Of a stretch of DNA of 64,000 nucleotides, positions 34,751-43,037 are shown in pieces. Origin of the DNA: Sphingomonas sp. PAMC 26605 (GTDB lineage: Bacteria; Pseudomonadota; Alphaproteobacteria; Sphingomonadales; Sphingomonadaceae); the NCBI RefSeq assembly GCF_000241485.1, contig NZ_JH584241.1, positions 1,101,435-1,165,434 of the forward strand, given 5' to 3'. The notes under the pieces were generated by a model that did no database searches, was not told where the DNA came from, and was given only the letters and a program-made list of their open reading frames with translations. The first letter of the stretch is position 1, and every line of letters begins with the position of its first letter. The translations under genes were made by a program, and so were the position numbers.

Positions 34751-35461
34751 TTAGCCGCGCGGCGTATCCAGCGCGTTGATCGCAGCATGCACCCGCCGCT
34801 CGGCTTCTTCGCGCGGCAGCCCCGGCGGGATCGGATCGCCGAAACGGAAGGTCACCGTGCCCGGCACCTTGGGCCCATGCTTCGGCCACACCAGCCCGCT
34901 GTCGATCGCCACCGGCACCACGGGAATCTTGAGCATCTGATACAGGCCGGCGAACCCCGCGCGCAGCTCGGGCTGCTCGCCCGGCGAAACGCGCGTGCCC
35001 TCAGGGAAGATCAGGATCGAGCGCTTCGCCGCCAAGGCGGCGCGCGCATCGCGCAGCATTCGCCGCAAAGCGCCAGCCGACGCCTCGCGATCGACGACGA
35101 TGACGCCATAGCGCTTCGCCGCCCAGCCCCACACCGGAATGTCGGTCAGCTCCTGCTTCATCACGATCGCGGGGTTGCGCAGCATCCGCCCGAGCTCGAG
35201 CGTCTCGTACATCGACTGGTGCTTGGCGGCGTAGAGCACCGGCGCGCCGCCGAACGCCATGTCGCCGAAGCGCCCGCCCTCGATCCGCTGATCGATCCCG
35301 AGGATATGGCGCGTCGTCCAGCCGTGCCAGCGCGTCCAGAAATGCGTGTGCGCGACGAGTGCGGGCCAGCCGATCAGCGCCGAGATCGGCGTGGTCAGCA
35401 CGATCGGCACCGATCCGCCGTAGAACAGCAGCTTGAACAGCAGGTTGCGCAGCGCGGTCAT
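34751..35461 (-). CDS. plsC: 1-acyl-sn-glycerol-3-phosphate acyltransferase
   Basis: A 236-residue membrane-associated acyltransferase that makes phosphatidic acid from lysophosphatidic acid. The catalytic HX4D-type motif appears as 'AAKHQSMYETLEL' with His near residue 80 (HQSMYE, Glu in place of Asp). The substrate motif 'FPEGTRVSPGEQ' lies near residue 152, and 'IPVVPVAIDSGL' near 182. One N-terminal hydrophobic segment anchors it. The ATG at 35461 overlaps the ydcF-like stop (ATGA). It is the last gene of the ftsE-ftsX-ydcF-plsC string, so phospholipid synthesis may be co-expressed with division genes. Confidence 0.9.
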   Translation of the reverse strand: MTALRNLLFKLLFYGGSVPIVLTTPISALIGWPALVAHTHFWTRWHGWTTRHILGIDQRIEGGRFGDMAFGGAPVLYAAKHQSMYETLELGRMLRNPAIVMKQELTDIPVWGWAAKRYGVIVVDREASAGALRRMLRDARAALAAKRSILIFPEGTRVSPGEQPELRAGFAGLYQMLKIPVVPVAIDSGLVWPKHGPKVPGTVTFRFGDPIPPGLPREEAERRVHAAINALDTPRG

Positions 35462-35994
35462 TTGGCGGTCCCGATCAGCAACGCCGCGCGCCGCACCAGC
35501 AATTTGTTATATTCGCCGATCAGCACGGCATAGCGCGGGCTGCTCTGCACCCCGTCGCCGATCACGCTGGCATCGCCGTCGAGCGCATTGACCAATTCGA
35601 GCTTGGCGCGCGCGAGATGCCAGTCCGACGTCACCAGCCGGACCGATTTGTACCGGTGGTCGCGCACCCAATCGGCGGTCTCGTCGGCGTTCGAGCGCGT
35701 ATCGACCGCCTCATGACCGAGATCGATGCAGCAATGGAACAGCGCCGGGCTGACGCGATATTCGTGCGCCAGTTCGCCCGGCGTCACCTCGGGCGCGACG
35801 CCGCTGATCAGCATGCGCTGCCCGGCATGCGCCTTGAGCAAGGCAAGCCCGCGGTCGATCCGCCCGGCCCCGCCGGTCAGCACGACGATCGCGTCGGTCC
35901 TCGGGCCGTCGAGCGGCGCGGGGATCGTCTTGAGGAAGATCGCGAAGCCGATCCCGTAGAGCAGCGCCAGCACGGCGAGGATGCGAAGGATCAT
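35458..35994 (-). CDS. YdcF family (DUF218) envelope protein
   Basis: A 178-residue protein with one N-terminal membrane anchor (residues about 2-20) and a DUF218/YdcF domain: 'TDAIVVLTGGAGRIDRGLALL' is seen here near residue 33 (VVLTGGAGRIDRGLALL), 'MLISGVAPEVTPGELA' near residue 60, 'SNADETADWV' near 100 and 'VRLVTSDWHLARAKLEL' near 118. Family members (SanA, ElyC, YdcF) affect envelope integrity and lipid-carrier use, but no enzyme activity is settled. It sits between ftsX and plsC with ATGA overlaps at both ends, so all are probably co-translated. Confidence 0.85.
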   Translation of the reverse strand: MILRILAVLALLYGIGFAIFLKTIPAPLDGPRTDAIVVLTGGAGRIDRGLALLKAHAGQRMLISGVAPEVTPGELAHEYRVSPALFHCCIDLGHEAVDTRSNADETADWVRDHRYKSVRLVTSDWHLARAKLELVNALDGDASVIGDGVQSSPRYAVLIGEYNKLLVRRAALLIGTAK

Positions 35995-36884
35995 AGATAT
36001 TTGCCGAGCGTGCCGAGCACCGCCTGGCGCGCGGCGAAGGTCGCGAGCAGCGCGAAGGCGATCGGCAAGCCAGCGAGCAGGATCCAGTCGCGCGCGCCGA
36101 GCGTCAGCCCGGCAAGCAGGTCCGAGCCGAGCGCCGAGAGCTGCCATCCGATCACGCCGACCATTGCAAACGCGCATACGGTGCCGAGCAACCCGCCGAG
36201 CAACGTGTCGAGCGCGATCCGCCGCTGGAACAGCCGTGCGACCTGGACGTCGGTCGACCCCAGCATGTGGAGCACTTCGATCGTCGCGCGATGCGTCTCG
36301 AGCCCTGCGCGCGCCGCGAGGATCACCACCGCCGCGGTCGCCGCCGCCATCAACAGGACGAGCCCGCCGGCAAGCCAGGTGACCATCGCCATGAAGTCGC
36401 GCACCGGCGACATCCAGCTCTCGTGCCGGTCGATCCGCGCCGACGGCGCGACGCGACGCACCGCAGCGGTGACGCGCGCAACCGCGCCCGCGCCGGCCCC
36501 GCCCAGATCGACATCGATCATCGCCGGAATCGGCAGGTCGGGATCGGCCGCGTCGCTGCCGAGCCATGGCCGCAACAGCGTCGCGAGCTTGGCATGGTCG
36601 ACCGCAGTCGCGCGCGTGACGTCTGGCATCGTCCTGAGCGCCGCGAGCGCCCGCGCCGCCTGGTCGAGCCGCTGGGTTTCGACCGGTTCGACGATCTGCA
36701 CCGTCAACCGCCCCGCCAATTGGCGATCGAGCAGCGTCGCGGCCCCCAGCGTGCCAAGACCAAGCGCTGCGGCCAGGACGGTAAGAAACAGCATGATCGC
36801 CATCACCCACGTCATCGCGCGCGTGCCGCGGCTTTCGTCGAGCAGCCGCCGGTCGGCGGTCGAGGCGAGCAGCGCCAGATTCAT
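35991..36884 (-). CDS. ftsX: Cell division protein FtsX
   Basis: A 297-residue inner-membrane permease-like protein, partner of the ATPase FtsE. Hydrophobic segments lie at about 22-45, 165-190, 215-240 and 265-290, with a periplasmic loop between the first two (residues about 50-160) that in other bacteria activates peptidoglycan hydrolases. The family features 'LLGGLLGTVCAF' and 'VEVLHMLGSTDVQVARLF' (read here as VLHMLGSTDVQVA near residue 200) are clear. ATGA overlaps join it to ftsE upstream and ydcF downstream. The length is close to the family average. Confidence 0.92.
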   Translation of the reverse strand: MNLALLASTADRRLLDESRGTRAMTWVMAIMLFLTVLAAALGLGTLGAATLLDRQLAGRLTVQIVEPVETQRLDQAARALAALRTMPDVTRATAVDHAKLATLLRPWLGSDAADPDLPIPAMIDVDLGGAGAGAVARVTAAVRRVAPSARIDRHESWMSPVRDFMAMVTWLAGGLVLLMAAATAAVVILAARAGLETHRATIEVLHMLGSTDVQVARLFQRRIALDTLLGGLLGTVCAFAMVGVIGWQLSALGSDLLAGLTLGARDWILLAGLPIAFALLATFAARQAVLGTLGKYL

Positions 36885-37588
36885 TCGCCGTTCGCCGGCG
36901 GCGGGAAGCGCAGCGAGCCGGTCGGATCGAGCAGGCGGCCCTTGTCGAGCCGCATCATGTGCGCGTTCTGGATCCGCCCGAGCAGGTGGAAATCGTGCGT
37001 CGCCACCACCACCGTCGTCCCGAGCCGGTTGAGCGAATCGAACAGGTGGAGCAGCCGCTCGGCCATGTCGGGATCGACGTTGCCGGTCGGCTCGTCGGCG
37101 ACGAGCATTTCGGGCCGGCCGATCACCGCGCGCGCGATCGCGACGCGCTGCTGCTCGCCGCCCGACAGCGTCAGCGGCTTGGCATCGACCCGGTCGCTGA
37201 GGCCCACCCAGTCGAGCATTTCGCGCACCGGCGCCGCGACGTCGCTTTCGGGCACGCCCGAGACGCGCAACGGCAGCGCGATATTGTCGAATGCCGAGAG
37301 ATGCGGAACGAGCCGGAAATCCTGGAACACCACGCCGATCCGCCGGCGAAAGCCCGGGAGGCGCGCACGCGGCAGCGTCACCGCATCCTCGCCGAACAGC
37401 CGGATATTGCCGCGCGTCGGGCGCTGCGCGAGATAGAGCAGCCGCAGCAGCGAGGTCTTGCCCGCCCCCGACGCGCCGGTCAGGAAATAGAACGCGCCGC
37501 TCGACAGGGTGAAGCTGACATCGGTCAACGTCTCCTCGCTGGTGCCGTAGCGCAGCCCCACATTCTCGAACTGGACGATATTCGCCAT
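36881..37588 (-). CDS. ftsE: Cell division ATP-binding protein FtsE
   Basis: A 235-residue ABC ATPase. Walker A is 'GASGAGKTSLLRLLYL' near residue 36, the signature is 'LSGGEQQRVAIARAV' near 139, Walker B is 'MLVADEPTGNVD' near 160, and the H-loop is in 'VVVATHDFHLL' near 195. Together with FtsX it forms the complex that couples cytoplasmic ATP use to wall hydrolysis at the division site. The start ATG at 37588 gives 'MANIVQFENVGLRYG'. It is the first gene of the four-gene string. The 163-nt spacer before the divergent zinc-ribbon gene holds its promoter. Confidence 0.94.
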   Translation of the reverse strand: MANIVQFENVGLRYGTSEETLTDVSFTLSSGAFYFLTGASGAGKTSLLRLLYLAQRPTRGNIRLFGEDAVTLPRARLPGFRRRIGVVFQDFRLVPHLSAFDNIALPLRVSGVPESDVAAPVREMLDWVGLSDRVDAKPLTLSGGEQQRVAIARAVIGRPEMLVADEPTGNVDPDMAERLLHLFDSLNRLGTTVVVATHDFHLLGRIQNAHMMRLDKGRLLDPTGSLRFPPPANGE

Positions 37589-37751
37589 GTGGCGGGTGTT
37601 GCTCGCTTCTGATCTATGCCCCTGTGCTGCATCGCACGATCCGCCACGCTGCGACAAGCGCGGACGCATCGCGGCCCTTGCGGGTCTCTGCGCAAAGGCG
37701 TAGATTTCGAGACACGTTGCCAGCGGGCGGCAACGGGGCCAAAGCCGTATC

Positions 37752-38462
37752 ATGATCCTCGAATGTACCGAGTGCCACACGCGTTACCTCGTACCCGACA
37801 GCGCGATCGGGCCCGATGGACGCACTGTGCGCTGCGCCAGCTGCAAGCATAGCTGGTTCCAGGAGGGCGTCACCGCCGACGAGACGCTCGATCGCGACGA
37901 CGCTTCGGCGACCGAGGCCGCGGTATCGCCGCCCATTCCCGACGCGCCGCCCCCGGTCGAGCATGCCGCGCCCACCGAGGCTGCAGCGCCGAGCCAATCC
38001 GGCTATGACGCCTTCGCGCACGCGCCGCCGTTCCGCGCGCGCCGCAATCCGGCCAAGCGCTGGACGATCGCCGCACTCGCCGCTGGCGTCGTGATGATCG
38101 CGGCCTTCGGCGGGATCGTCTATTCGGGTGCCCCAGGCCTCGCGAGCGACCTGTTCCAGCGCAATGCCGGCACCCCGCTCAAGATCGTCAGCAAGCCGAT
38201 CGACCAGCACGTCTTCAACGGCAACGAGATCTTCGCGGTGAGCGGCACCGTGCTCAACCCGACCGATTCGCCGCAGCCCGTCCCCGACATCCGCGCCGAC
38301 CTGCGCGATGCGCAACGCCGGATCGTGTTCAGCTGGATGATCCGGCCCGAGGCCAATACGCTCGCGCCGCGCGGCAAGCTCGACTTCAACAGCGCCAAGC
38401 TCGACGTTCCGGTCAACGCCAAGGAATTGGTGCTCAGCTTTTCCGGCGAGCCGCCGCGCTGA
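37752..38462 (+). CDS. Zinc-ribbon membrane protein (MJ0042 finger plus DUF3426-like)
   Basis: A 236-residue protein. The N-terminus is a zinc-ribbon of the MJ0042 type: Cys5 and Cys8 in 'ECTECHTRYLVPDSAIG' and a second CxxC in 'VRCASCKHSWFQ' near residue 29. An acidic/Pro linker, a single membrane helix (about residues 105-125) and an extracytoplasmic beta-rich C-terminal domain of the DUF3426 kind ('VSGTVLNPTDSPQPVPDIRA') follow. Such proteins are common in proteobacteria beside ftsE, and the role is unknown. The last 29 nt overlap the end of the convergent MATE gene. Confidence 0.85.
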   Translation: MILECTECHTRYLVPDSAIGPDGRTVRCASCKHSWFQEGVTADETLDRDDASATEAAVSPPIPDAPPPVEHAAPTEAAAPSQSGYDAFAHAPPFRARRNPAKRWTIAALAAGVVMIAAFGGIVYSGAPGLASDLFQRNAGTPLKIVSKPIDQHVFNGNEIFAVSGTVLNPTDSPQPVPDIRADLRDAQRRIVFSWMIRPEANTLAPRGKLDFNSAKLDVPVNAKELVLSFSGEPPR

Positions 38463-39810
38463 CCCACAGGAAGCGGCCCCCGTGCAGCAGCGTCGCAGTG
38501 ACCATCCCCGCGCCCGCCGCATAGATCAGCCCGACCGGCCCCATGCCCGCACCGACCAACAGCCACGCCGTCCCGCCGGTGATGATGAAATAGGCAAGAA
38601 TGCTGTTGAACCCTGCGAAGATCTGGTCGCCAAGCGAGCGCAGCGCATAGACGAAGACGAGCTGCACCCCGTCGAACAGAATGAAGGGCGTCCATACCGG
38701 TAGCAGCGCGAGCGCGACGCCGTGGACTCCCGGTGCGGCCGGGAAGGCGGCGACGATCGGTCCGCGCGCGACGAACAACGCCAGCGCCAGCAGCCCGGTC
38801 AGCGCCGCGGTCAGCCCGGTCGCGATGAAGGTGCGCTGCCGCGCTGCGCCCGGAACACCCGCGCCGACGACCTCCTCGCCCACCGCATTGCCCACGCGTA
38901 CGCCCGCCGCCGACGCGAGCCCCGCCGCCGCGCCGAAGGTGAGGTTATGGAGCGAAAAGACGATCTGGAAACCGTGCGCGGTGACCGCGCCGAAATCGGT
39001 CGACAGCGCGATCAGGACCGAGAAGCCCGCGAGCTCGAGCCCAGAGGCGATCGCCGGGATCACCCCGAAGCGCGCGAGCGCCACCGCCTCTGGCACCGCA
39101 CGCGCCCACGAGGCGGGGCCGACGCGGCGAATCCCGCGCGCTGCGGCCGACTCGATCGTCCACGCCATTGCCAGCATCGCGACCGCGCCGATCAGCGACA
39201 CGATCGCGGTCGCCGTCGCTGCGCCCACCGCACCCAGCATCGGCAGCCCGGCATGCCCCCCTGACAGCGCCCAGGCGAGCAGCGCGTTGAGCGGGACGGT
39301 CGCAAGGTTGACCACCATCACCCGCCGCGGTCGCGCGAGCCCTTCCAGAAAGAAGCTCGCCGCGATCAGGATCATCTGCGCGGGATAAGCGAGCGCCATC
39401 ACCCGCACCACCGCTGCCGCCGGCGCGACGAGCGGCGGGGCGACGCCGATCGCGGCGAGCAGCGGCGCGGCGAACAGCCCGAATCCGATCGCGCCGACCG
39501 TCCCGAGCACCGCCGCGAGCAGCAACGCCGCGCGAAAGGTGTCGCCGGTCCGCAGCGGCTCCCCCGCCCCCTCGGCGCGCGACACCGCCACCAATATCCC
39601 CGACAGCCACGCCAGGCCCGCGACGATGGTGACGAAGGTCAGCGCGCGACTCGCCCCGAACGCCGCGACCTGATCGGTCCCGGTCAACCCGACGACGATA
39701 ATGTCGGTGACGCTCAGCAGCGTCCAGTTGAGGCTGGTCAGCATCACCGGCCAGGCGAGCGCGAGGATGCGGCGCGTTTCCGCGAGGATGGAGCTGTGCC
39801 GCGCGTTCAT
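38434..39810 (-). CDS. MATE family efflux transporter
   Basis: A 458-residue inner-membrane protein with twelve hydrophobic segments in two halves, typical of multidrug and toxic compound extrusion transporters, which export drugs or metabolites with H+ or Na+. The first half opens with 'LALAWPVMLTSLNWTLLSVTD' (written here without the last residues) and continues with 'GLAWLSGILVAVSRAEGAGE'. The second half has 'FQIVFSLHNLTFGAAAGLAS' near residue 275. The substrate is not evident. The 3' end overlaps the convergent zinc-ribbon gene by 29 nt. tRNA-Leu lies 111 nt upstream of its start on the other strand. Confidence 0.9.
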   Translation of the reverse strand: MNARHSSILAETRRILALAWPVMLTSLNWTLLSVTDIIVVGLTGTDQVAAFGASRALTFVTIVAGLAWLSGILVAVSRAEGAGEPLRTGDTFRAALLLAAVLGTVGAIGFGLFAAPLLAAIGVAPPLVAPAAAVVRVMALAYPAQMILIAASFFLEGLARPRRVMVVNLATVPLNALLAWALSGGHAGLPMLGAVGAATATAIVSLIGAVAMLAMAWTIESAAARGIRRVGPASWARAVPEAVALARFGVIPAIASGLELAGFSVLIALSTDFGAVTAHGFQIVFSLHNLTFGAAAGLASAAGVRVGNAVGEEVVGAGVPGAARQRTFIATGLTAALTGLLALALFVARGPIVAAFPAAPGVHGVALALLPVWTPFILFDGVQLVFVYALRSLGDQIFAGFNSILAYFIITGGTAWLLVGAGMGPVGLIYAAGAGMVTATLLHGGRFLWVSAAARRKS

Positions 39811-39921
39811 GCCAAGGCTGGTACGGCGATTGATCGGTGCGCGATAGGCGTTGCGCTCCCCGAAAGGCTTTGCTAGTGGCGCTCGCCTACCAGCTGCCGG
39901 GCTCGCCCGGTGATGTTACGT

Positions 39922-40008
39922 GCGGCCGTGGCGGAACTGGTAGACGCGCAACGTTGAGGTCGTTGTGGGCGAAAGCCCGTGGAAGTTCGAGTCTTCTCGG
40001 CCGCACCA
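39922..40008 (+). tRNA. tRNA-Leu, anticodon GAG
   Basis: An 87-nt tRNA with an encoded CCA. The acceptor arms GCGGCCG (39922-39928) and CGGCCGC (39998-40004) pair fully. The anticodon stem CAACG/CGTTG encloses loop TTGAGGT with GAG at 39956-39958. A long variable arm with GGGC-GAAA-GCCC marks a class II tRNA. The T-arm loop is TTCGAGT. It reads CUC and CUU leucine codons. A terminator-like hairpin follows at 40029. Confidence 0.96.
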
Positions 40009-40028
40009 CTTTTCATCTGGAATTCGCT

Positions 40029-40055
40029 GCCACGCACGGGACACCGTGCCGTGGC
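40029..40055 (+). terminator. Terminator-like hairpin after tRNA-Leu
   Basis: An 11-bp stem with one bulged C: 40029-40039 pairs with 40044-40055 around a GACA loop. It is GC-rich and lies 21 nt after the tRNA. It probably ends tRNA transcription before the polyketide synthase gene. No T-run follows. Confidence 0.55.
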
Positions 40056-40168
40056 GGTCGATCCGCGTGCGGCGCGGTCGCGGTTTCTGTGTCCCCTTGC
40101 GGATCGTAGCGGCTGGCGTAGCGTTGTCTTTCGAAACCGGATGTACCGCCGGTCTGTGAAAGTCCCGC

Positions 40169-41242
40169 TTGCCTAGCACCGCCCATATCGCCGCGATCGG
40201 CACCGCCGTTCCGGATCATGACATCCATGACGCCTTCATCGCATGGGCGCGCACGCGTTTGCCCGATGCGCGCGCCGCCCGCGTGTTCGATCGCATGGCG
40301 GCGCGCGCCGCGATCGGGCATCGCTGGTCGGTACTGCCGATCGGCGACGACGGCGGGTCGCCGGTCGATCCCGGCGGGTTCTACGCGCGCGATCTGCTCC
40401 CCGGCACGGCCGAGCGGATGCAGCTCTACGCGCGATTCGCGCCCGCTTTGAGCCTCGCCGCGATCGACGCGTTGCGCGCGCAGGTCGCGCTCGACGGGAT
40501 CACCCACCTCGTCGTCGCGAGCTGCACCGGCTTCGTCGCGCCCGGAATCGACCAGATCGTCGCCGCGCGGCTCGGGCTCGATCCCTCGGTCGAGCGGCTG
40601 CTCGTCGGCTTCATGGGCTGCTATGCCGCGGTCGCTGCGGTGCGCAGCGCGCGCCATATCGTCCGTTCCGACCCGCAAGCGCGCGTGCTCGTCCTGTGCG
40701 TCGAACTCTCGACGCTGCATCTGCAGGATACGCCCGCGCTCGAGCCGTTGCTCGCGATGCTGCAATTCGGCGATGGCGCGGCGGCGGCGCTGATCACCGC
40801 GGAGCCGGCCGGCCTTGCGCTCGGCCAGCCCTTCGCGACGACGCTCCCCGATTCGGCCGAGCTGATTCGCTGGGACATCACCGATCAGGGCTTTGCGATG
40901 CACCTGTCGGGCGAGGTCCCGGCGCGGATCGCGGCGGGCTTGAGCGATCCGGTGTTCGCCGCCGCCGCTACGGGCGGCCGCGCGCCGACCGAAATCGACG
41001 GCTGGGCGGTCCATGCCGGGGGGCGCTCGATCCTCGACGCGGTCGAGACCAGCTTTGCCTTGCCCGGCGATGCGTTGACGGCATCGCGCGGCGTGCTCGC
41101 CGAGAACGGCAACATGTCGTCGGCGACGTTGATGTTCGTGCTCGCCCGCCTGCTCGCTGGGCCACCGGTTCGCGAGGGTGTCGCGCTGGCGTTCGGCCCC
41201 GGCCTCGCTGCCGAGGGCTTCGGCTTCCGGAGCGCCGCGTGA
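40169..41242 (+). CDS. Type III polyketide synthase
   Basis: A 357-residue chalcone/stilbene-synthase-superfamily enzyme that condenses malonyl-CoA units onto an acyl-CoA starter. The catalytic triad is present: Cys151 in 'VGFMGCYAAVAAVR', His282 in 'WAVHAGGRSILDAV' and Asn315 in 'LAENGNMSSATLMFV'. The His-to-Asn distance equals that of plant chalcone synthase. 'VASCTGFVAPGID' near residue 112 is the usual bacterial type III PKS block. The start is a TTG at 40169, since no ATG lies near the expected N-terminus. The stop overlaps the methyltransferase start (TGATG), making a tight cluster. The product cannot be told; a resorcinol, pyrone or phloroglucinol is possible. Confidence 0.9.
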   Translation: MPSTAHIAAIGTAVPDHDIHDAFIAWARTRLPDARAARVFDRMAARAAIGHRWSVLPIGDDGGSPVDPGGFYARDLLPGTAERMQLYARFAPALSLAAIDALRAQVALDGITHLVVASCTGFVAPGIDQIVAARLGLDPSVERLLVGFMGCYAAVAAVRSARHIVRSDPQARVLVLCVELSTLHLQDTPALEPLLAMLQFGDGAAAALITAEPAGLALGQPFATTLPDSAELIRWDITDQGFAMHLSGEVPARIAAGLSDPVFAAAATGGRAPTEIDGWAVHAGGRSILDAVETSFALPGDALTASRGVLAENGNMSSATLMFVLARLLAGPPVREGVALAFGPGLAAEGFGFRSAA

Positions 41243-41925
41243 TGCTCGAACAGCGCGCCATCGCCGAAGAGTTGATGGACGCCGACGATCTCGCGCCCGA
41301 GACCTATGCCGCGGTCGTCGGCGATCTCGCCAAGGTCAATGGCGTGACGCTGGCGGCGCGGCCGACGCTCGATTTCCTGCGCCGGGGGACGGTGGGCATG
41401 CGGCGCTTCAAGCTGCTCGACGTCGGCTTCGGCGACGGGGATATGCTGCGGCGAATCGCGCGTTGGGCAGCGCGGCGCGGGATCGACACCGAGCTCGTCG
41501 GGGTCGATCTCAACCCGCGCAGCGAGCGCGCCGCCGCCGCGCACACGCCCGCCGATCTGCCGATCCGCTATGTCACCGGCGATTATGCCGATCTCGCCGG
41601 GCAAGGCTGGGATTTCGTCGTGTCGAGCCTCGTCGCGCACCATATGGAGCATGGCCAGCTGATCGCCTTCCTGCGCTTCATGGCACGCGAGAGCGCGCGC
41701 GGCTGGCTGGTCAACGATCTCCACCGCCACGGCTTCGCCTATCGCGGCTTCCCGCTGCTCGCGACGCTCGCGCGCTGGCATCCGATCGTCCGGCACGACG
41801 GCACGCTGTCGATCGCGCGCTCGTATCGCCCGAACGAATGGGCCCCGATCCTCGCCGAAGCCGGCGTTTCCGGTCGCGTCTATCGCGCCTTCCCGTTTCG
41901 GTTATGCGTCGAACAGCTGCGCTGA
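41242..41925 (+). CDS. Class I SAM-dependent methyltransferase of the PKS cluster
   Basis: A 227-residue methyltransferase. Motif I is 'LLDVGFGDGDMLRRIA' at residues 58-73, and the acidic motif II residue lies in 'ELVGVDLNPRSE' near residue 90. 'FVVSSLVAHHMEHGQLIAFL' follows near 132. The N-terminal helix 'LEQRAIAEELMDADDLAPET' and this core are typical of small O- or C-methyltransferases acting on phenolic products. The ATG at 41242 shares a base with the PKS stop, and its own last 22 nt overlap the flavoprotein gene. The probable substrate is the polyketide made by the preceding gene, which is an inference from position. Confidence 0.85.
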   Translation: MLEQRAIAEELMDADDLAPETYAAVVGDLAKVNGVTLAARPTLDFLRRGTVGMRRFKLLDVGFGDGDMLRRIARWAARRGIDTELVGVDLNPRSERAAAAHTPADLPIRYVTGDYADLAGQGWDFVVSSLVAHHMEHGQLIAFLRFMARESARGWLVNDLHRHGFAYRGFPLLATLARWHPIVRHDGTLSIARSYRPNEWAPILAEAGVSGRVYRAFPFRLCVEQLR

Positions 41926-43022
41926 TCCTCGGCGGCGGGCCGGCGGGAGCGAGCGCCGCGATCGTGCTCGCGCGCGCCGGCGCGCCGCACCTGCTGGTCG
42001 AGCGGAGCCGCGAGACGGGCGATGCGATCTGCGGCGGCTTCCTCAGCTGGCGCACGCTCGAATCGCTCGGGCGGCTCGGCGTCGCGCCCGCCGCGCTCGG
42101 CCCGGCGCGGGTGACCATGGTGCGCGTTCTCGCGGGCGAGCGCACCGTCGAGACTCGCCTGCCGCGCCCCGCGCACGGCGTGTCGCGGCGTCTGCTCGAC
42201 ACCGTCCTGCTCGAGCATGCCGTCGCGGCGGGCGCGGCGGTCGAGCGCGGCGTGACGGTGCGGGCGATCGACGGCCTTACCGCACGACTCGACGATGGCG
42301 CGGATCTCGCGGCCGACACGCTGTTCCTCGCCAGCGGCAAGCATGACGTGCGCGGTGCGGCGCGCCCCGCCGACGCGCGCGGCAGCGATCCCGTGCTCGG
42401 CCTGCGCGTCCGCATCGCCGCGGCGCCGGGACTCGATGCGCTGATCGGCGAGTCGATCGAGCTGCATCTGTTCGATCGCGGCTATGTCGGGATCGTCCGG
42501 CAGGAGGACGGCAGCGCCAATTGCTGCCTCGCGGTCCACCGCTCGGCGTTGCTCGAAGCCGGCAGCCCCGCCGCCTTGCTCGACCAGCTCGGGCGCGACC
42601 ATCCGCGCCTCGGCGAGCGCTTCGCCTATCGCCGCGGCGGCGAGTCGATCGATGCGATCGCCAACGTGCCCTATGGCTGGCGCGCTTTGCACGGCGCGCC
42701 CGGGCTGTTCCGGCTCGGCGACCAGGCTGGCGTCATCCCGTCGCTCGCCGGCGAAGGCATGGGGATCGCGATCGCCAGTGGCATTCGCGCAGGCCATGCC
42801 TATCTAGGAGGCGGTGCAGCGGCGGCGCCCGGCTTTCAGCAGGGGTTCGCACGTGCGACCGCCCGACCGATTCGCCTTGCCGGACTGGTCCGCGATGCCG
42901 CCGAGCGCCCGATCCTCACCGGGTTCGCGCTTCCGCTGTTGCGGCAGGTGCCGGGGCTGATCGAGATTATCGCATCCTTGACCCGGATCGGCCATTCCCG
43001 GCTTGACCGGACGCCTCGCTAA
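41904..43022 (+). CDS. FAD-dependent oxidoreductase of the PKS cluster
   Basis: A 372-residue flavoprotein of the geranylgeranyl-reductase / aromatic hydroxylase-like group. The dinucleotide-binding motif is 'LILGGGPAGASAAIVLARAG' at residues 8-27. The second FAD motif is 'GLFRLGDQAGVIPSLAGEGM', read here as RLGDQAGVIPSLAGEGM near residue 270. 'CGGFLSWRTLESL' near residue 45 is a family feature. It may hydroxylate or reduce the methylated polyketide. The start ATG at 41904 overlaps the methyltransferase gene by 22 nt. It is the last gene of the cluster, and msrB starts 15 nt later and may be co-transcribed. Confidence 0.83.
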   Translation: MRRTAALILGGGPAGASAAIVLARAGAPHLLVERSRETGDAICGGFLSWRTLESLGRLGVAPAALGPARVTMVRVLAGERTVETRLPRPAHGVSRRLLDTVLLEHAVAAGAAVERGVTVRAIDGLTARLDDGADLAADTLFLASGKHDVRGAARPADARGSDPVLGLRVRIAAAPGLDALIGESIELHLFDRGYVGIVRQEDGSANCCLAVHRSALLEAGSPAALLDQLGRDHPRLGERFAYRRGGESIDAIANVPYGWRALHGAPGLFRLGDQAGVIPSLAGEGMGIAIASGIRAGHAYLGGGAAAAPGFQQGFARATARPIRLAGLVRDAAERPILTGFALPLLRQVPGLIEIIASLTRIGHSRLDRTPR

Positions 43023-43037
43023 TTGGAAAATCTCCGC

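Noticed and set aside
37589-37751. Small gene in the ftsE / zinc-ribbon divergent spacer
   Set aside because: No frame with a good start and ribosome-binding site was found. The stretch is best read as the divergent promoter region.
40009-40168. Small gene between tRNA-Leu and the PKS gene
   Set aside because: Short open frames overlap the tRNA and its hairpin. None has a ribosome-binding site or a recognisable product.
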